Positions 11,501-23,200 of a stretch of 64,000 bases of DNA are shown here, one piece after another. The stretch's first letter is position 1. Each line of letters begins with the position of its first letter. Source of the DNA: Ectocarpus siliculosus (Eukaryota > Sar > Phaeophyceae > Ectocarpales > Ectocarpaceae). The notes beneath the pieces are model-generated. The model was not told where the DNA came from. It was given only the letters and a program-made list of their open reading frames with translations, and did not search any database. The stretch spans positions 3,000,085 to 3,064,084 of the forward strand of contig FN649758.1 of the NCBI GenBank assembly GCA_000310025.1, given 5' to 3'. Made by a program: the position numbers and the translations under genes.

Positions 11501-12034
11501 TCTCTAATCTGCGGCACGCCTCAACAACGCCCAAACTGGGGTCCTTGGAACTGTCTCGTCCAGAGGTTCCCAAAATGTATATAATTTGGACATTGCCATC
11601 CTCTTCATCGTGGAACAATTTTGCTTACTATATCGGTCCCAGGGGGTATGGTGGTATCTTGTGCGGCTTACGGTAACCGTGCACAACCACCCCCCGCTCC
11701 TCCTTCGCTGGTTGTGTTGACCGATGGACAGATCATAAAATCTGAAAAAGAATTTTGCACCCCAATAACAGTCTCGAAAAACTCCTCTGAAGTCTCGCCC
11801 CGCTACACGGGATACACATACTCGTCACGTTTTTTTTTCTTTTAAATCAGGCTGGCAGCGGCTCAGGTGCTCGAGCTGGTTCTGTCGCGACGGACTCCCC
11901 TGCCAGATGTGGAGCTCAACATGACCGTCCGGGATGTGGTGCAAATGTTGAGGGACGATGAAGAATTTTCCCGGAAAGTTCTTCCGGACGCCCTCGTCAG
12001 CGAGTACCCGATGACTTCCTCGCTGCCGGGTTAA
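848..12034 (+). CDS. ORC1: Origin recognition complex subunit 1 (5'-partial, 13 exons)
   Basis: Nuclear AAA+ ATPase that marks replication origins and helps load the MCM helicase. Exons: 848-984, 1765-1844, 2344-2557, 3387-3583, 4952-5019, 5690-5785, 6220-6360, 6655-6828, 7493-7690, 8951-9001, 9572-9718, 10511-10620, 11851-12034. All phases agree and give 598 codons before the TAA. Exons 1-2 look like the end of a BAH domain (DFFCRKFYD). Exon 3 is an acidic Ser/Gly/Asp linker. Exon 4 starts the AAA+ core (LHVTAVPKSLPCR). Walker A GMPGTGKTAT is in exon 5, NGMRLTEPHQ in exon 6, Walker B VVLLVDELDYM in exon 7, and sensor 1 with the Arg region (GIANTIDLPER, SSRVTSRLTF) in exon 8. Exons 9-13 form the lid and winged-helix part. 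All key ATPase residues are intact. The start codon and N-terminus lie upstream. Several introns carry retroelement tails, a MITE or tandem repeats. Confidence 0.93.
1905..2175. repeat. Tandem duplication, period about 159 bp
   Basis: The string GCCGGGGCGTCAAGAA at 1912 recurs at 2071, followed in both copies by a shared GGGCGTGTCYTACACA block and an AGAAGAGGCGG block. The copies have diverged. It lies in the ORC1 intron between 1845 and 2343. Confidence 0.75.
2651..2694. repeat. Minisatellite, 9-bp unit GTGGTAGAT
   Basis: Four to five perfect copies of GTGGTAGAT lie head to tail in the ORC1 intron between 2558 and 3386. On either strand they would give short repeated peptides, which explains the spurious open frames here. 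Confidence 0.85.
4438..4721. repeat. Tandem duplication, period 142 bp, high identity
   Basis: The unit starting GAGTGGGGAAGCAAGGGGTG at 4438 is repeated at 4580 with only a few differences. It includes the blocks GGAACGACC and CGATCACCACCATGGA. High identity suggests a recent duplication. It lies in the ORC1 intron before the Walker A exon. Confidence 0.85.
6408..6629 (+). mobile_element. Retroelement 3' tail, poly-C type, filling a short ORC1 intron
   Basis: From about 6408 the sequence parallels 445-636: the region encoding RLGKTF/LDWAKTF, the CCTGTGGGAAC block, GGTCTAACCGC, GGCATGCAAA and then GAGTACACCCCC. A second, shorter tail copy follows at 6577-6629 with its own GAGTACACCCCC. Together they make up most of the 294-bp intron 6361-6654 and end about 25 bases before the 3' splice site. 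Confidence 0.75.
6853..6950. repeat. Short tandem duplication, about 50 bp
   Basis: GGATCCGTGGAATCAATGCG plus AACCGGAATG is repeated as GGTCCGTGGGATCAATGCAG plus AACCGGAATG. It lies near the 5' end of the ORC1 intron that starts at 6829. Confidence 0.7.
8485..8926 (+). mobile_element. Retroelement 3' fragment with poly-C tail
   Basis: A diverged copy of the element at 1-636. The encoded ECELYRKEKKDLQEEM matches ECPWYEKEREVYMTEL of the first copy, and GAPSRKGRVVNG matches NAPSSRGRVVNG. An internal run of C at about 8574-8588 interrupts the cysteine knuckle region, so the reading frame is broken. It ends with TGAGTACGCCCC, about 29 bases before the 3' splice site of the ORC1 exon at 8951. Sense orientation. 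Confidence 0.72.
9323..9447. repeat. Tandem repeat, 25-bp unit, five copies
   Basis: Five nearly identical units of CGACTGCGCTTAACCAATG followed by AAATTT run head to tail. Each holds a CCAAT pentamer. It lies in the ORC1 intron just upstream of the exon at 9572. Confidence 0.93.
9700..9822. repeat. Tandem copies of an exon end and its 5' splice site
   Basis: The last exon bases GGTTCACCTCGGGGGAAAG and the GTGGG donor (GT at 9719) are followed by copies of GGTTCACCTCGGG ending in AACAGTAGG or AACGGTAGG. At least three further copies reach about 9822. The annotated donor is the first one because it keeps the frame into the exon at 10511. Confidence 0.75.
11086..11122. repeat. Degenerate telomere-like TTAGGG/TTGGGG repeats
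   Basis: A short run of GGTTGGGGTTGGGGTTAGGC then TTAGGCTTAGGG lies in the last ORC1 intron. It could be an interstitial telomere-type insertion or simple-sequence drift. Confidence 0.5.
11453..11676. mobile_element. MITE family M1, copy 1
   Basis: An element of about 224 bp with inverted ends: left GCGCAAGATACCACC and right GGTGGTATCTTGTGC, with TACGGTA/TTACGGTA at the borders. The core holds GGAACTGTCTCGTC, AGAGGTT and GCCATCCTCTTCATCGTGGA, shared with copies at 34329, 40617, 51833 and 52773. No coding capacity. It lies in the last ORC1 intron. Confidence 0.78.
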
Positions 12035-12966
12035 ACGAAAAAAGTCGACCGTGTTTTTTTTTTGGCGTTTTTGTGGGAGTGTACGCGAGCTGTGCGGTTT
12101 TTGTGTAGAGAGTTGTGCCGCAATGTAGTGCAGAAGGCGAACGCTTGAGAGGGAGAGACATGGCGGTCGCGAATTTTTGTGCACATGTCTCTGGTCAGGC
12201 TCACGTTTTTCCCTTTGCGTTTCGTGTTCAGATCGGCCAATGTAGGGGGCGGCAAGGGGGAGCGGGCGTTCATATCATCGACGGCGTGTTGGCTTCTTGA
12301 TTTGAGGGGGGAAACAGATTGGGAGCTTCACGCCTTCAAGAGAACACTCTCACAAGTACGATGATGGGTTCTCTTCACATGCACAGAGTTTCACCCGCCC
12401 CTCCCACGCGTGGTACCACGTGTGTCGCTGTTCACTTCCTTTCTGTGCTGCATGCACGTTGTGTGCATTAAAACAAGACTGGTAGAATTACGCTGTTCAT
12501 CGCACTAACTAGGGCGAAGCATCTCCCCCCCCGCCCCCCCATTGGGCTGGGGGGGCATAAGGTCATGGAAGTCGAGGATAATGGTAATATCCGCCAGACA
12601 GAGTGGAAAGACAAGGGTGATGTTGACGTGTATGATGATGGTAATGGTCGTAGGGCAAAATCGCTGCGCCCCGATGTGTTGTTCCTTTGTAAGAGTTCTT
12701 TGGCACCTCGAAGTCTATATATTTTAGATTTGTGTGCTTTCCTTGAGACTGACATGCATGGGGAAGGGACCAAATGGTGGGGTTGCCGACTCTACTGCAA
12801 TTGGCTTCTCGGGGCCGTGCGATGACTCCGGACCCTGTACAGTGTGTGGAAATCGAGTTAAATCATTTGGTTTTGAGATGTTACGCACACCCTACCCTGT
12901 ACGATAGCTCCGTTATGTGCGGTCCTGAGTAAACCCTGAAGGCGATGTTATCAGGAGATTGTCAAG

Positions 12967-13310
12967 GGAGGAACCGATTCGCAGGGTATCCGTCGATTGA
13001 CTTTTACCAGAATCGGTACACCTACGCACATGGCGTCAGCAGGATACTGGTTTGGATCTCCTTGGGTGCACATTCTTTCTCCTGATTTGGACATTTTCCC
13101 ATGGACACGATGTGCGTCAGTCCTGAGAACACCTCTTGGAATCGATCCTACAAAGAACCTTGTGACACTTCCATCGAATTACCCGTCCTGGCCACGAGAG
13201 GTTCCCAGTTGAGGGTAAATTCTGTGGGTGGAGAGTGTTAAGGAGGACCCGATTCGCAGGGTATCCATCCGTCGATTGACTTTTACCAGAATCGGTACAC
13301 CTTCGCAAGA
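12967..13310. repeat. Pair of direct repeats with palindromic ends
   Basis: CGATTCGCAGGGTATC, then CGTCGATTGACTTTTACCAG and AATCGGTACACC, occurs at about 12972 and again at about 13249, roughly 275 bp apart. Within each copy CCGATTC and GAATCGG form inverted ends around about 40 bp. Confidence 0.75.
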
Positions 13311-13520
13311 TGCCAGTGGAAACAATGGAAACACCATGTGTTTCACGTTGTTTACCGATCCTCCAATGGAAATGCCAATGTGTTTCATTTCCTTCATACC
13401 CCCACGTGTGGGGTGCGACAATGACCTACAACAATACAGCACGGCTAACATGCCAGCGCTGGTTGCAGAGGTGGTAAAGTTGCCCCGGAATCGCTGCTAC
13501 TCCACTACCACCCTACTGTA

Positions 13521-13651
13521 GGTTGCGAGTCATCGCACTCCTGTACGGTGACTCCGGACCCTGAGCGGAAATCGAATTAAAAGCGTTGTAGCCATTTTGT
13601 TTGCATCGCACCCCTGTGCGATGACTCCTGACCATGCGGTGACTCGCAACC
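13521..13651. mobile_element. Small inverted-repeat element (MITE type 2)
   Basis: The left end GGTTGCGAGTCATCGCA is mirrored by the right end, which reads TGCGGTGACTCGCAACC. TA lies just outside on the left and TTA on the right. The interior contains CTCCGGACCCTG and GAAATCGAATTAAA, also seen without the inverted ends at about 12830. Non-coding. Confidence 0.65.
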
Positions 13652-14214
13652 TTACGGTATCCGGTGCCGGCCTGCTCATAAGAATGCCTTGGTAAGAAAT
13701 CCAGGCTCAGAATTTTGAAATTAAGAAAAAGCGCCGAAGAAATTGAGCTCATCTGACGGAGAAAGAAAATAAATGGACTTCAAGAAATTTGAAATAGCAC
13801 GATTTCGACTTCCTAGACATAAGAAAGAAAGGATTAAATTCAAGGTTGGCCGCAGGAAATAAGAAACGGCCTCCACGCCTCCACGTGTATCCAAAGCGTG
13901 GGGCCTATTTTCACCGCAAGTAGGGTACGACTGCCGCGTGTTTTTGGCATATAATATGATCAAGGCATCCTCCATTGTTGGCAGAGCTCTCCTCGCTCAC
14001 AATTACATCGCCTTGATTACAGACTACGCCGTGGTGCATGTTTGCACGGATATGGATATGCATGAAGATCCCCCTCATCTACGATTGGTTGGCAGTACAT
14101 GTACCCGTGTGCATTGCACGGGGCGCCCTTCATCTCTTACGGCAATCTTCGGAGATCTGGTCTGTCCAGCACCAGACGAAGAGCTACACACAACACCACA
14201 CGGCGTTCGGTAGC

Positions 14215-17200
14215 ATGAAGCGTCTTGTTGCTATCGCGTTGCTGATTGCCAGCATATCGGAAGCATGCTCCGGTGCATCCATTCCCGCCTCGAGCCAGCG
14301 GTATCCCCCTCGTACGGCGGGGGGCAGCCTATACTGGACGTCGTCAACCATTGCGACTTCTGCTGCTGCTGCACGAGCGACAATAATAATGCCTGCAACA
14401 GATGACGCATTGCCTGCAACAGATGCCGTCGCTCTCTCCTCGTCACGCCGCATGGCTTTCTCAAGAGTGCTGCGAGGTGGAGGTGGCAGTGACAGCAACG
14501 GTAGCGGCAGCGAAATGGAAGAACAAGCATCTCCTCCGCAGAAGCAGGATGTTGCTGTGGAGCCAGCTTCTTCCAGCCAGCCGGGTGGAGATCCAACAAA
14601 GGGCGCAGTCGGAGAGGGTCCAGAAACAGACGGCGCGACTGTCAAGCCTGCTGCTGCTGCTGCTGCTGCGGCGGCGGCGGCAGTCAAGCAGGAGCCCAAG
14701 GGCGATGCCAAGGAGAAAGCTCTACGCGAGGCTCTGCTATCGGCAGATGGCCCCTCCAAGTGAGTTCAGGTGTTGCCGTTTCGTCTGTCAGGCTCTGTCA
14801 GTTACAGGCGGCAAGCCCTCAACAACATAACAAGGGTTGTGTCATATTAAGAAGAATAAAAAAAAAACGCAGGACAGCAGTTCAGTCGGTTTTCTTTCAT
14901 TCGCCGTAAAGACTTCAACACATCCCCTTCGATTACCTTTGCATGTTTAATCTCGAACGGGTAGTCGATCTGTGTTTGTATGTACATTTTTTTAAACGGT
15001 AGACTGCTCGCAGAGCTTATACAATGTACATCAGGATTTCATTTGAAACAAGCTTCCTGAAGAAGACCCCTTGTCTACACGTGCGACCACAGCGGGCATT
15101 TTTTACGTATCGCACGAGGTTCTGCACATCTTGCACAACGCGCGAAGCAGCTCAGCAGACGGCAAATGGCAGTTCGCCTTGGGAACATGTTCGCACACAC
15201 ACACACCCTCTCGTCCTCGACTCCCAACGCCCCTCTCCTCCTCACCTCACCTCTTACTCGATGACCGTACGCTGCCACCTCTTCAGGATCCTGCGGGAGG
15301 CGGAGCGCATTCCCGCTCTCCGCCGGCTGTCCGACAGCGCCCTCCGAGTGACCTCCGCCACGCCGTCCGACGGGAGGCTGGCCGCGCTCGCGCTGTACCG
15401 CCTGGGCGCCGCGGCGCGCGCGGCGGAGTCGGCGCCTTCCTCCGGGCTCGCGTCTACGGCAGCGTCGGCCGTGGAAGGCAGCGTCGCGGCCGATGGAGAG
15501 AGATCTGCGGTGGGACCGTCGAAGACGGGAGGGGAAGGAGGAGGAGGAGGTGGAGGAGGAGGAGGAGAGCGACCTGAGAGGGGTGGGGCTAACGCCGGAG
15601 GCGCAGCTGGGGATGCCGAAAGACCTGCCGCGGCGACGGAATCGGGCGACCAGTCATCGACGACGCCTACCGCCACTTTGTCTGCGGCTACGGCGCGGCA
15701 GGGCGGTGAGCCGTTCAACAACGAACAAGGCCAGGCTGGCACTGGAGCTGCTACGGGCACGGGGATCGAAGTGCCGGGGGTCAAGGGCGATACTCCTGAA
15801 GAGGCGGGAGCTGCGGGTGAAAGTGTAAAGACGAAGGACCCTGCCCTCGCGGGGAGTGTGCCGCGTTCCTCTGAGGGTGGGGGTGGGGTGGAGGAAGAAG
15901 TCGGGACCCCGGCGGCGGCGGCATCGGTTGGCAGCTCTCCAAACAAGGGGGCGACGACGGCAGCGTTCGACATGGAGGAAGTGAGGTCCGACCAGCGGTT
16001 TGAGCAGCTCGTGGAGATCATCGAGTGCGTGTCGAAGGACCTTTCGGTTTCGGACACCAGCAAGGCAAGGAAGGAACAGCGCCGAAGGAGGCCAAACAGC
16101 AGTTTGTCTTTTTTGTGTGTGCCGTGTCGTTTAGCTTACTTTTCCTTTTTTGAGTTATTTGATGTGGATGTATCGGCGTTTACCAAACGGCCACGTCTAG
16201 AGGTGTAGTACGCGACCCATGGCTCTCGGGGAGCCGCCCTTCTGGGGGAAGACGACGAGGGAGACAAAGCGATGCACGTATCATACCACGCTGTCACCGC
16301 GGTGCTGCGGCAGCACGATGATGACCCTACCGTTGGTCAATTTCGGAGAACACCGAGACGAAGGCAGGCACACACTCAGAAAGCACCCCACGAAATGTTG
16401 TTTTTATCTCAGTATTTAGCCCCCCTCCGCCCCCAAGCTTCCGGTCCCTATCCCGTTCGCCTGTCACTGCCGTACCATCGGTCACCCTTTCCTTTTGGCC
16501 CGCTTCCGAGCGTCGTCTTTGGTTTCGTACCCACGCTTTCCCTCTGCTTTTCGTTGCCCTCACCACACCCACCCCCTTTCCGCGCGCGCCTCGCGTTTCT
16601 TTCTCCGTTTGGTGCACGTGTGCGTGTTTCCAAAACATTTCAAATGCACGTGCACCAGGTGGTGTGGGGCCTCTCTATCCTTGGACACGTGCCGCGCAAC
16701 AGCCTCCTCGAGTCGCTGGCCACATTCCTCACGGATCGCCTTCGGCAAGAGGCCGCCACCGCTGCCACAGCCGCCGCCGCCGCCACCGCCGCCGCCGCTC
16801 CCAGTGCCGCCGGCGATATCGGCGGGGATCCTGGCGAGGGCGAAGGTGGTGCTAACGGCCAAAAGGTGACGGTTGCCGGGGGCGCCGAAGACGGGATTTC
16901 AAGCCCCTCCTCGAGCGATTCGCCGCAGGAAGGGGGCTTGGGGTCGGGGAGCGGGAAGCCTGCGGAGGGTCATGACGATGGTCAACTTTCCGGCATCGAG
17001 GGAGGCAATGCCGGCGGCGGCGGCGGCGGCGGCAATGGTGCCGAGGCTGTCGACAAGGCGACGACGGGGGCGGCGAGCCCGAAGAAGCGGGACGCGGTGG
17101 CTTGCACGTCCGGGACGGATCTCGCGACTGCGGCGCTTTCCTTCGCGTACGCGCACGCCAGGTGAGGGATCACGGTGTTGGGCCTGCCGGGGGGCGAACG

Positions 17201-20200
17201 CGCCGGGGAAAACGGCAACGACAGCAGTGAGGATGGGGAGTGTGGGGGTTTACCCCGTGGGGTGTTGCGAACGTAGAGAAAGCTGATGAATGTTGCGACG
17301 ATAGGCGAGGTGGAGGTTGGGGTTGAGGGAGAGCCACGCGGGGTGTGCGAGAAGAAGTAGCGGGCGATAGGTGGGCTGGGAGTGAGCGTTTGAATAGCGA
17401 TTTAGTTTTTTCATGTTGCCCCCTTTGCCCTCGGCCTCTCGCTCGCGGTCGGAGTTTTTTCAGTGACTTGGGGCCTCTCGGTTTCTCGGCAAGGATCAAA
17501 AGTTCTTGTGGTGGGACCCATGCCTTCATCGAAGACAAGCACCTCTCGTTTTGTCTCGCGTGCGGTTGTCGAAATTTCCAACAGGGGAGGCGTTTAGTAT
17601 CCGCCGTTTCTGCTCGCGCATCGGATGATCTTCCTCTCTGATGCTCAAGCTACTGCTGTCTTTTCCGTGTGCGTTTTTTGGGGGGGCGGGGTTTCTTCTC
17701 CTTGTTTGCTCCCGCAGGCTGGACATCTCTACGGGGGAGCTGCTCGAGGTTATCGCCGCGTGCGCGACCCCTCAGCTGGCGGCGATGCCGCTGAGAGACC
17801 TCGCCAACCTGTCGTGGGCGTTCGCGGTGCAGCATCGGCTTCACCCCGAGATGATGGCGGGCGTCGGTCGAGAGGTGAGCTCGCTGTGGTGGCTAGCTTT
17901 CTTCTCTATAGGGAGGGGGTGGTGGTGATAGCAGCTGCAGTAGCGATGCTGGCGTTAAGCTTACCTCGGGAAGGAATTAATTTCCATCAATGCGGGCAGC
18001 AGCGGTGGCTATGCCGGCATTCTGTTTTTCGGTAGCAGAATAACTCATCACGGTGCGTGCTTCGCGGAATATTGTTACAGCGAACTTATGAATCAGTGCC
18101 AGGCTGAGTGACCACGGAATACCGATATCTGTGCGCCATTGGGTGAAGGTGGCTAGGTAGACGGCTTGGAGCTTCGCTGCCGTCATGAAGAGAACTCACA
18201 ACAGCAGTGGAATTCATCACCGGCGCCCCCTACCGTGCCTCCGTTTCCGTTTTGTGTTTGGCTGTTCGGTTGCATAATTACCACGTCTGGCCGATTTTTC
18301 TCCTTTTTTTTTTTTTTCCTTCCGGCCGGACATCCCCATCCACGCCGACGATAAACGCCGACAACGCGAAAAAAGTAGATCGTGTCCAGCCGGGCTTCCG
18401 GCCGCATGGCGGCCAAGGACGCCTCCATACTGGCCTGGGCCTACGGGATGCTGGGCCTGCGGCCCGCCAGGGTGATCGAGGCCCTCACCCGCGAGGGCCT
18501 GGCGACGGTCCAGGAAGCCACGCCGCACGACCTGTCGAACCTGGCGTGGGGGCTTGCGAAGGCGGGTGCGGGAGGCAGAGGCAAGGAAGAGGCGGAGGTG
18601 GAAGGTGGGGGTTGAGATGATGCTGGTTTGCTTCATGAACAACTGGAATTGGTGCCGCTGAACGGCGGACGCTCTTGTTGTGAGTTACCGTTTCGGGAGG
18701 GAAATGGTTGGTTCTTTTCCGACAGCCGTTATTTTTTGTAGGTGCCTGAGTTTGCTTCCATGAGCAGCGATGCGATACTTCCATTCGTGCTTCGAAGGAA
18801 GTGGCAGACCGAGGGTATGCAAAGTTGCAACGTTCGGCTAGGCTTTTCTGAGCCGGGAGCGTAGCATATGTTTCATCTGACAGCAGTGTCTTTCGACCCT
18901 CTCGTCAGCGAAGCAGAGGTTGTTTTTGCCGTGTTTCGAAGCGCGTTTTTAGCACCTCCTCTCTATCCGAGTGCTATAGTGGCTACCCTCTGAATCTCCG
19001 CACACGCCTCTCCCAACTCCGGAGTGAAGACGTGATACGACCGGTGCGGTACAATCGGGGTCCTTCTCCCCCGTCCTTACCCCCGGCTGTCCTCGTCGTT
19101 GTCTGAAAAGCGAAACAAATCACGCACACACCGCTACGGAGGGTTCTGAATTCTGAATCATCCGCGTCAAACGTAGCCTGGGCCGGCCCGCGAAAACCCG
19201 GCATACTTATCGCTCCTCCGCCCCGGCATTGTAGAGGTCGATGGTCTGCCGACTACGTTTGCATGAGTGCACGCCTCCCCGTAACCCTGCCCTGCCGGCA
19301 GATCCGGTGGCGTCGGCGGCATCCGAGGACTCTGGTAGCGGTGGAGGAGCGGGCAACGAGGCCAAGGCCGGGGAGGAGGCCGAGGCCTCGGCGCTGGGCG
19401 AGAGCGGGGAAGCGAGCGGCGGCGGCGGAGACGCCGATGGCGGCGGCGGTGGCGCGTGGGGCCTCGGGTGGGTGAAGTCGAGGTGGGAGCGGGGTAGCGG
19501 CCCGGAAGGGGACGGAGAAGAGGAGCAGGAGGACTGCGGCGAGGGGTTATCAGAGGAGGGCTCGGGTAGCGGGGAGGCGTCCAGTGATCCTGCTGACATT
19601 CACGCCACCTCGGTGGAAACCCTCGCGGACCTGGTTTCCCGGAGGGAAGGAGGAAGAGGCTTCGATGGAGCAGAGAGGTTGGGAGAGGCGGTGTTGGGGG
19701 GGGGGAAGGAATAGGTAGGGGGGGGGGGGGGGGGTGGCGGGGGGGGGGCTCCGGTTGTTTTTTCGCTCGCCTCGCTCGGGTTTTTTCGCGTCGCACTGGG
19801 AGGTGGTTTTTGACCTGTGTGTTTGGTTGGGGTGTTGAGTATCGTGCGCTGTGCTTGGGAGTCTGCCTCGCGGAACTGATGCCTCCTTGCCCCGCTCTTT
19901 GTGTCGGCGTCTGTCGCTTTTCGTCTCCCGAATTGTTTTTTCCCTGCGTGTGTGACGCTGGAACCCACCAGTTTTCAGCACTTCCAGCCTAGGCAGCTGT
20001 CGAGGCTGTGCTGGGCGCTGGGGGCGTGGCACGGGCGTGGGTCTGTCAAGCTCCTGGGGTCCGACATTTTCGCGGCGAGATCGTTGTCAGAAGCCGGGCA
20101 ACACCCCAAGGAGTACACAGCCGAAGAGCTAGCTCAGGCAAGGCAGCAGCGAGGAGGCGGGGTTGTTCGTGTATGCAACACCAGTTGTAAATTTTTCGTT

Positions 20201-23200
20201 GTTGTTGTTGCTGTCTCTCTCTCTTGTTGGTGTGATTTTTGTTTTGGGGTGTCTCCCTCTGGGTCTTGTTTTTTTTTTCAACGCATAGTCTGCATATCCC
20301 TGTTGCGCTAGGGAGCGCGCGCATGGTACGCTCCTCCACGATCTCGGTTTGTACGGAACCGCGCCCGCACTACTTTAGCGCCTCCTTTTTCACTTCACAC
20401 AACAAAAAAAAATGCTCCCCATCACCGGCATCAGGTTCTCTGGGCGTTCGCCACTCTGGTGGGCAAGGCCGACTCTCCGGCTCATGAGCTCGCCGGCCTC
20501 GTGGGGGCCCTGGCGGAGGGCTTCGAGACGGAGGGAGCCCGGGGCATGGGAGGAGGAGGGGGGGGAGGGGGGGTCTCCGCCGCCGGCAGGGAGGGGGGCC
20601 TGGACGCGGCGACGGCGTGCGACGTGCTCTGGTCGTTCGCGACGATGGGCCACCCGGCCCACAGCCTGTGCGAGGCGATGGCGAGGGACCTCGTCAACAA
20701 GGCGAGGCAAAGAACAGAATGATATAAGATGCACGCCTTCTTGGTTTGTCCCGCATCTCGCCGTCGTTGCTTGGGGATCGTGAGCCGCTGCTGAGATTGG
20801 CGGTTGGGTTGCTTGTTATAAATTCGAGGAGAAAGGGGGGTGGGTTGCCTGAGAGAGCAGGACGGCAGGCAAAGGGTAAAAGGAGGATGTTGTTGATCCT
20901 GTAGGTTTTTGCCGGTGAAGTTCGATGGGGTCCGCGGGGTCTCATCCGTGTTGGTTTGGAGACAGCCGGAAATTTATTGCCTGGTTGTGACGTACATCTG
21001 ACCGAGAGGGAACCGGGCACGAAGGGAGAAAATAAAAAACAAGAACACGGAACCACGGAAGGGAGGTAACAAAAAATGGAATCGCGTCTATTGCTGATGC
21101 GACTGGCGTCTCGCTCTCAAAGTTTGTTGTATCATGCTGGCGGCCCCCTCCATATATATTTTTTGTGCTTCTGAGCACTGCTCGCATGGAGCTCGCTGCA
21201 GAGAGGAGCGGCGTGTATTTTTTTTTGTTGCCCCTTGTTCATCGAGCTTTCGGTTGTGCGGCGGCATGTGCGCCCGCCCACCCGTCCCGCGCATGCATGC
21301 ACACGCCAGGTGCCGGAGCTTCCGCCTTCGTCGGTGTCGCAGCTGGCGTGGGCATACGCCAAGATGGGACATCCTTCCGCGGAGCTCATGGAACGCGTGG
21401 TGGGTTGTGAAGGGCACGGGGGTTGGGGGACTGCATGAACGTATACGTAACAGGCACCTGTAGAGAATGAAACACCGGAGGGTGGGGACGAATGTAAAAC
21501 ACAGGCACATCTGCAGAGATTTTTTTTTTTCTGGTGCTTGGCTGTGGTTTTTGTAGCTCTGCATGACGCGTGTTGCCTTGCGCTACGTAAGTATACACAC
21601 GAGTCGTCGCGTTCTGTGGTACGTGAGTCGGCCCCCCACCCATGCTTGGCGTTCCCCTGGCTTTCGCTTGCACTTCCCTCCGGTCGGTGGTTCGCCCAAC
21701 CCGCTCTCTCGCACTTCTCGCTTGCAATTCCGCCGCACGTATCGACGGACGACGGTCTTGGTTGGTTGGTTGCTTTGCTGCGTGACGCGGTGGGGTGTCA
21801 GCTGAGCGTGGTGGAGAGGAGGCTGGACGAGTTTACCGTGGAGGAAGCGGCGAGCGCGCTCTGGGCTCTTGGTGCCCTCGGGTACACGGTGTCTCTCAAG
21901 GTATGAAGATGTACCCTGTTCCGTGAGACCGCCGTCGGATAGGGGGGGGCTCTATCTACACGCCCTCGCAGGCCTTCCTGCAGATGCTGATTGGATGAAG
22001 CACGAAAGCGCTGCAAACAGCTACCACTCTGTTCACTAATATTCGAGCCATTCGGATACAAGCCCGAATGCCACAATGGTCCCTACATTTCCAACCGGAG
22101 TGGGATTAGCGATCACACTCCTCTTTCTCCCTTCGATTTTTTGGCATCGTAACAGCGCCAGTTCGACGTCACGAAGGACGACCTCACCTCGCTCAGCCCG
22201 TCCGCGTCAGCGAACTTGTTGTGGGGCTTGGTCAAGACGGAGGCGGCATTTGCAGACGGCTTCGACCGGGAGTGTCTCGAGGCTGTCGCGGCAGACATGG
22301 GACCCAAGCTGCTCAGCTTCTCGCCCAGGGTAAAGCAAAGCTCACCGACGAGGCTGTGTTGAGCTTTTTCGGGGTGTGGGAGAGGTCGTAGAAATAGATT
22401 CGAATACACAAGAATAGCAGTTCGTGAGTTCTGCGGTCACACAGTGTGCCACGACCCCCCCCGTCCCCCAGCTGAGGAGCGACGTGTCCCACACCCCCCA
22501 CTCGTTCCGTGTGGGACCCCAACAATTCGCTCAGCTGCGCGAACTCCGGTGCGCATTATACCGCTCTCTATTCGTTGTTGATGCCGGCGTACCGCACCAA
22601 GCGTCTCCAAGATTCCGTTCTCATTCCTCTTGCGTCGGCGGCTTTAGTCGATGACGATTCCTAGAGGAAAGGGGGCCTCTCCGGACACATCTATCACGCC
22701 ACCCTCCCAAGCCCATCACGCACTCACGCAGCCCAGCGCTGCCGTCCTCTCTCTTTGTACTTCCATTCGGCTCCGCGCAGGAGCTTTGCCGCACTGCTTG
22801 GGCCTTGGGGCGGCTGGGTCTGGGAGGCGTTTTGTTCGGGGGACCCGCGACGGACGGCGGGGGGGGAGATTCGGACGATGATGGCCCTGCGGTAGATGGG
22901 GGGTGCGAGTTGTCGGGGCTGATGGACAAGCTCTTGGGGGAGTGCTCGAAGTGGATCGAGATGTTCACGCCGCAGGTACCGCACTTACCCCAAGAGAAAC
23001 TCCATAGGCCTTGGGGTTGGCGTCTGTGTATGGGACTGGTGGCAACAGCAGCGGATTTCTTTGTGGCGGGGCTAGGAATAGATTTTTTTTTATTTTGTAG
23101 CCCGTCGAGGAGATGCCGGTGCAGATACACAAGCCCCGGGGAAGGATTGGAGTCTCTGCCGGGATGCATGTTGACGCGGCAGGTGCAAGCAGAGGCAGCG

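Larger units (their letters stand above)
12035..14214. other. Intergenic region between ORC1 and the OPR-like gene
   Basis: No gene is supported. It holds the ORC1 3' region, a pair of direct repeats at 12967-13040 and 13235-13310, a 131-bp inverted-repeat element at 13521-13651, and a diverged relative of that element's interior at about 12823-12930. Open frames here are short and unrelated to known proteins. Confidence 0.6.

Noticed and set aside
15254-16063. 269-codon minus-strand open frame
   Set aside because: It is the shadow of the low-complexity exon 15287-16064 of the OPR-like gene; proline/alanine composition only, no motif.
23102-23190. Possible OPR-gene exon after TTTTGTAG
   Set aside because: Joining 22975 directly to 23609 keeps the phase and the repeat spacing; the extra segment has no repeat-like pattern.
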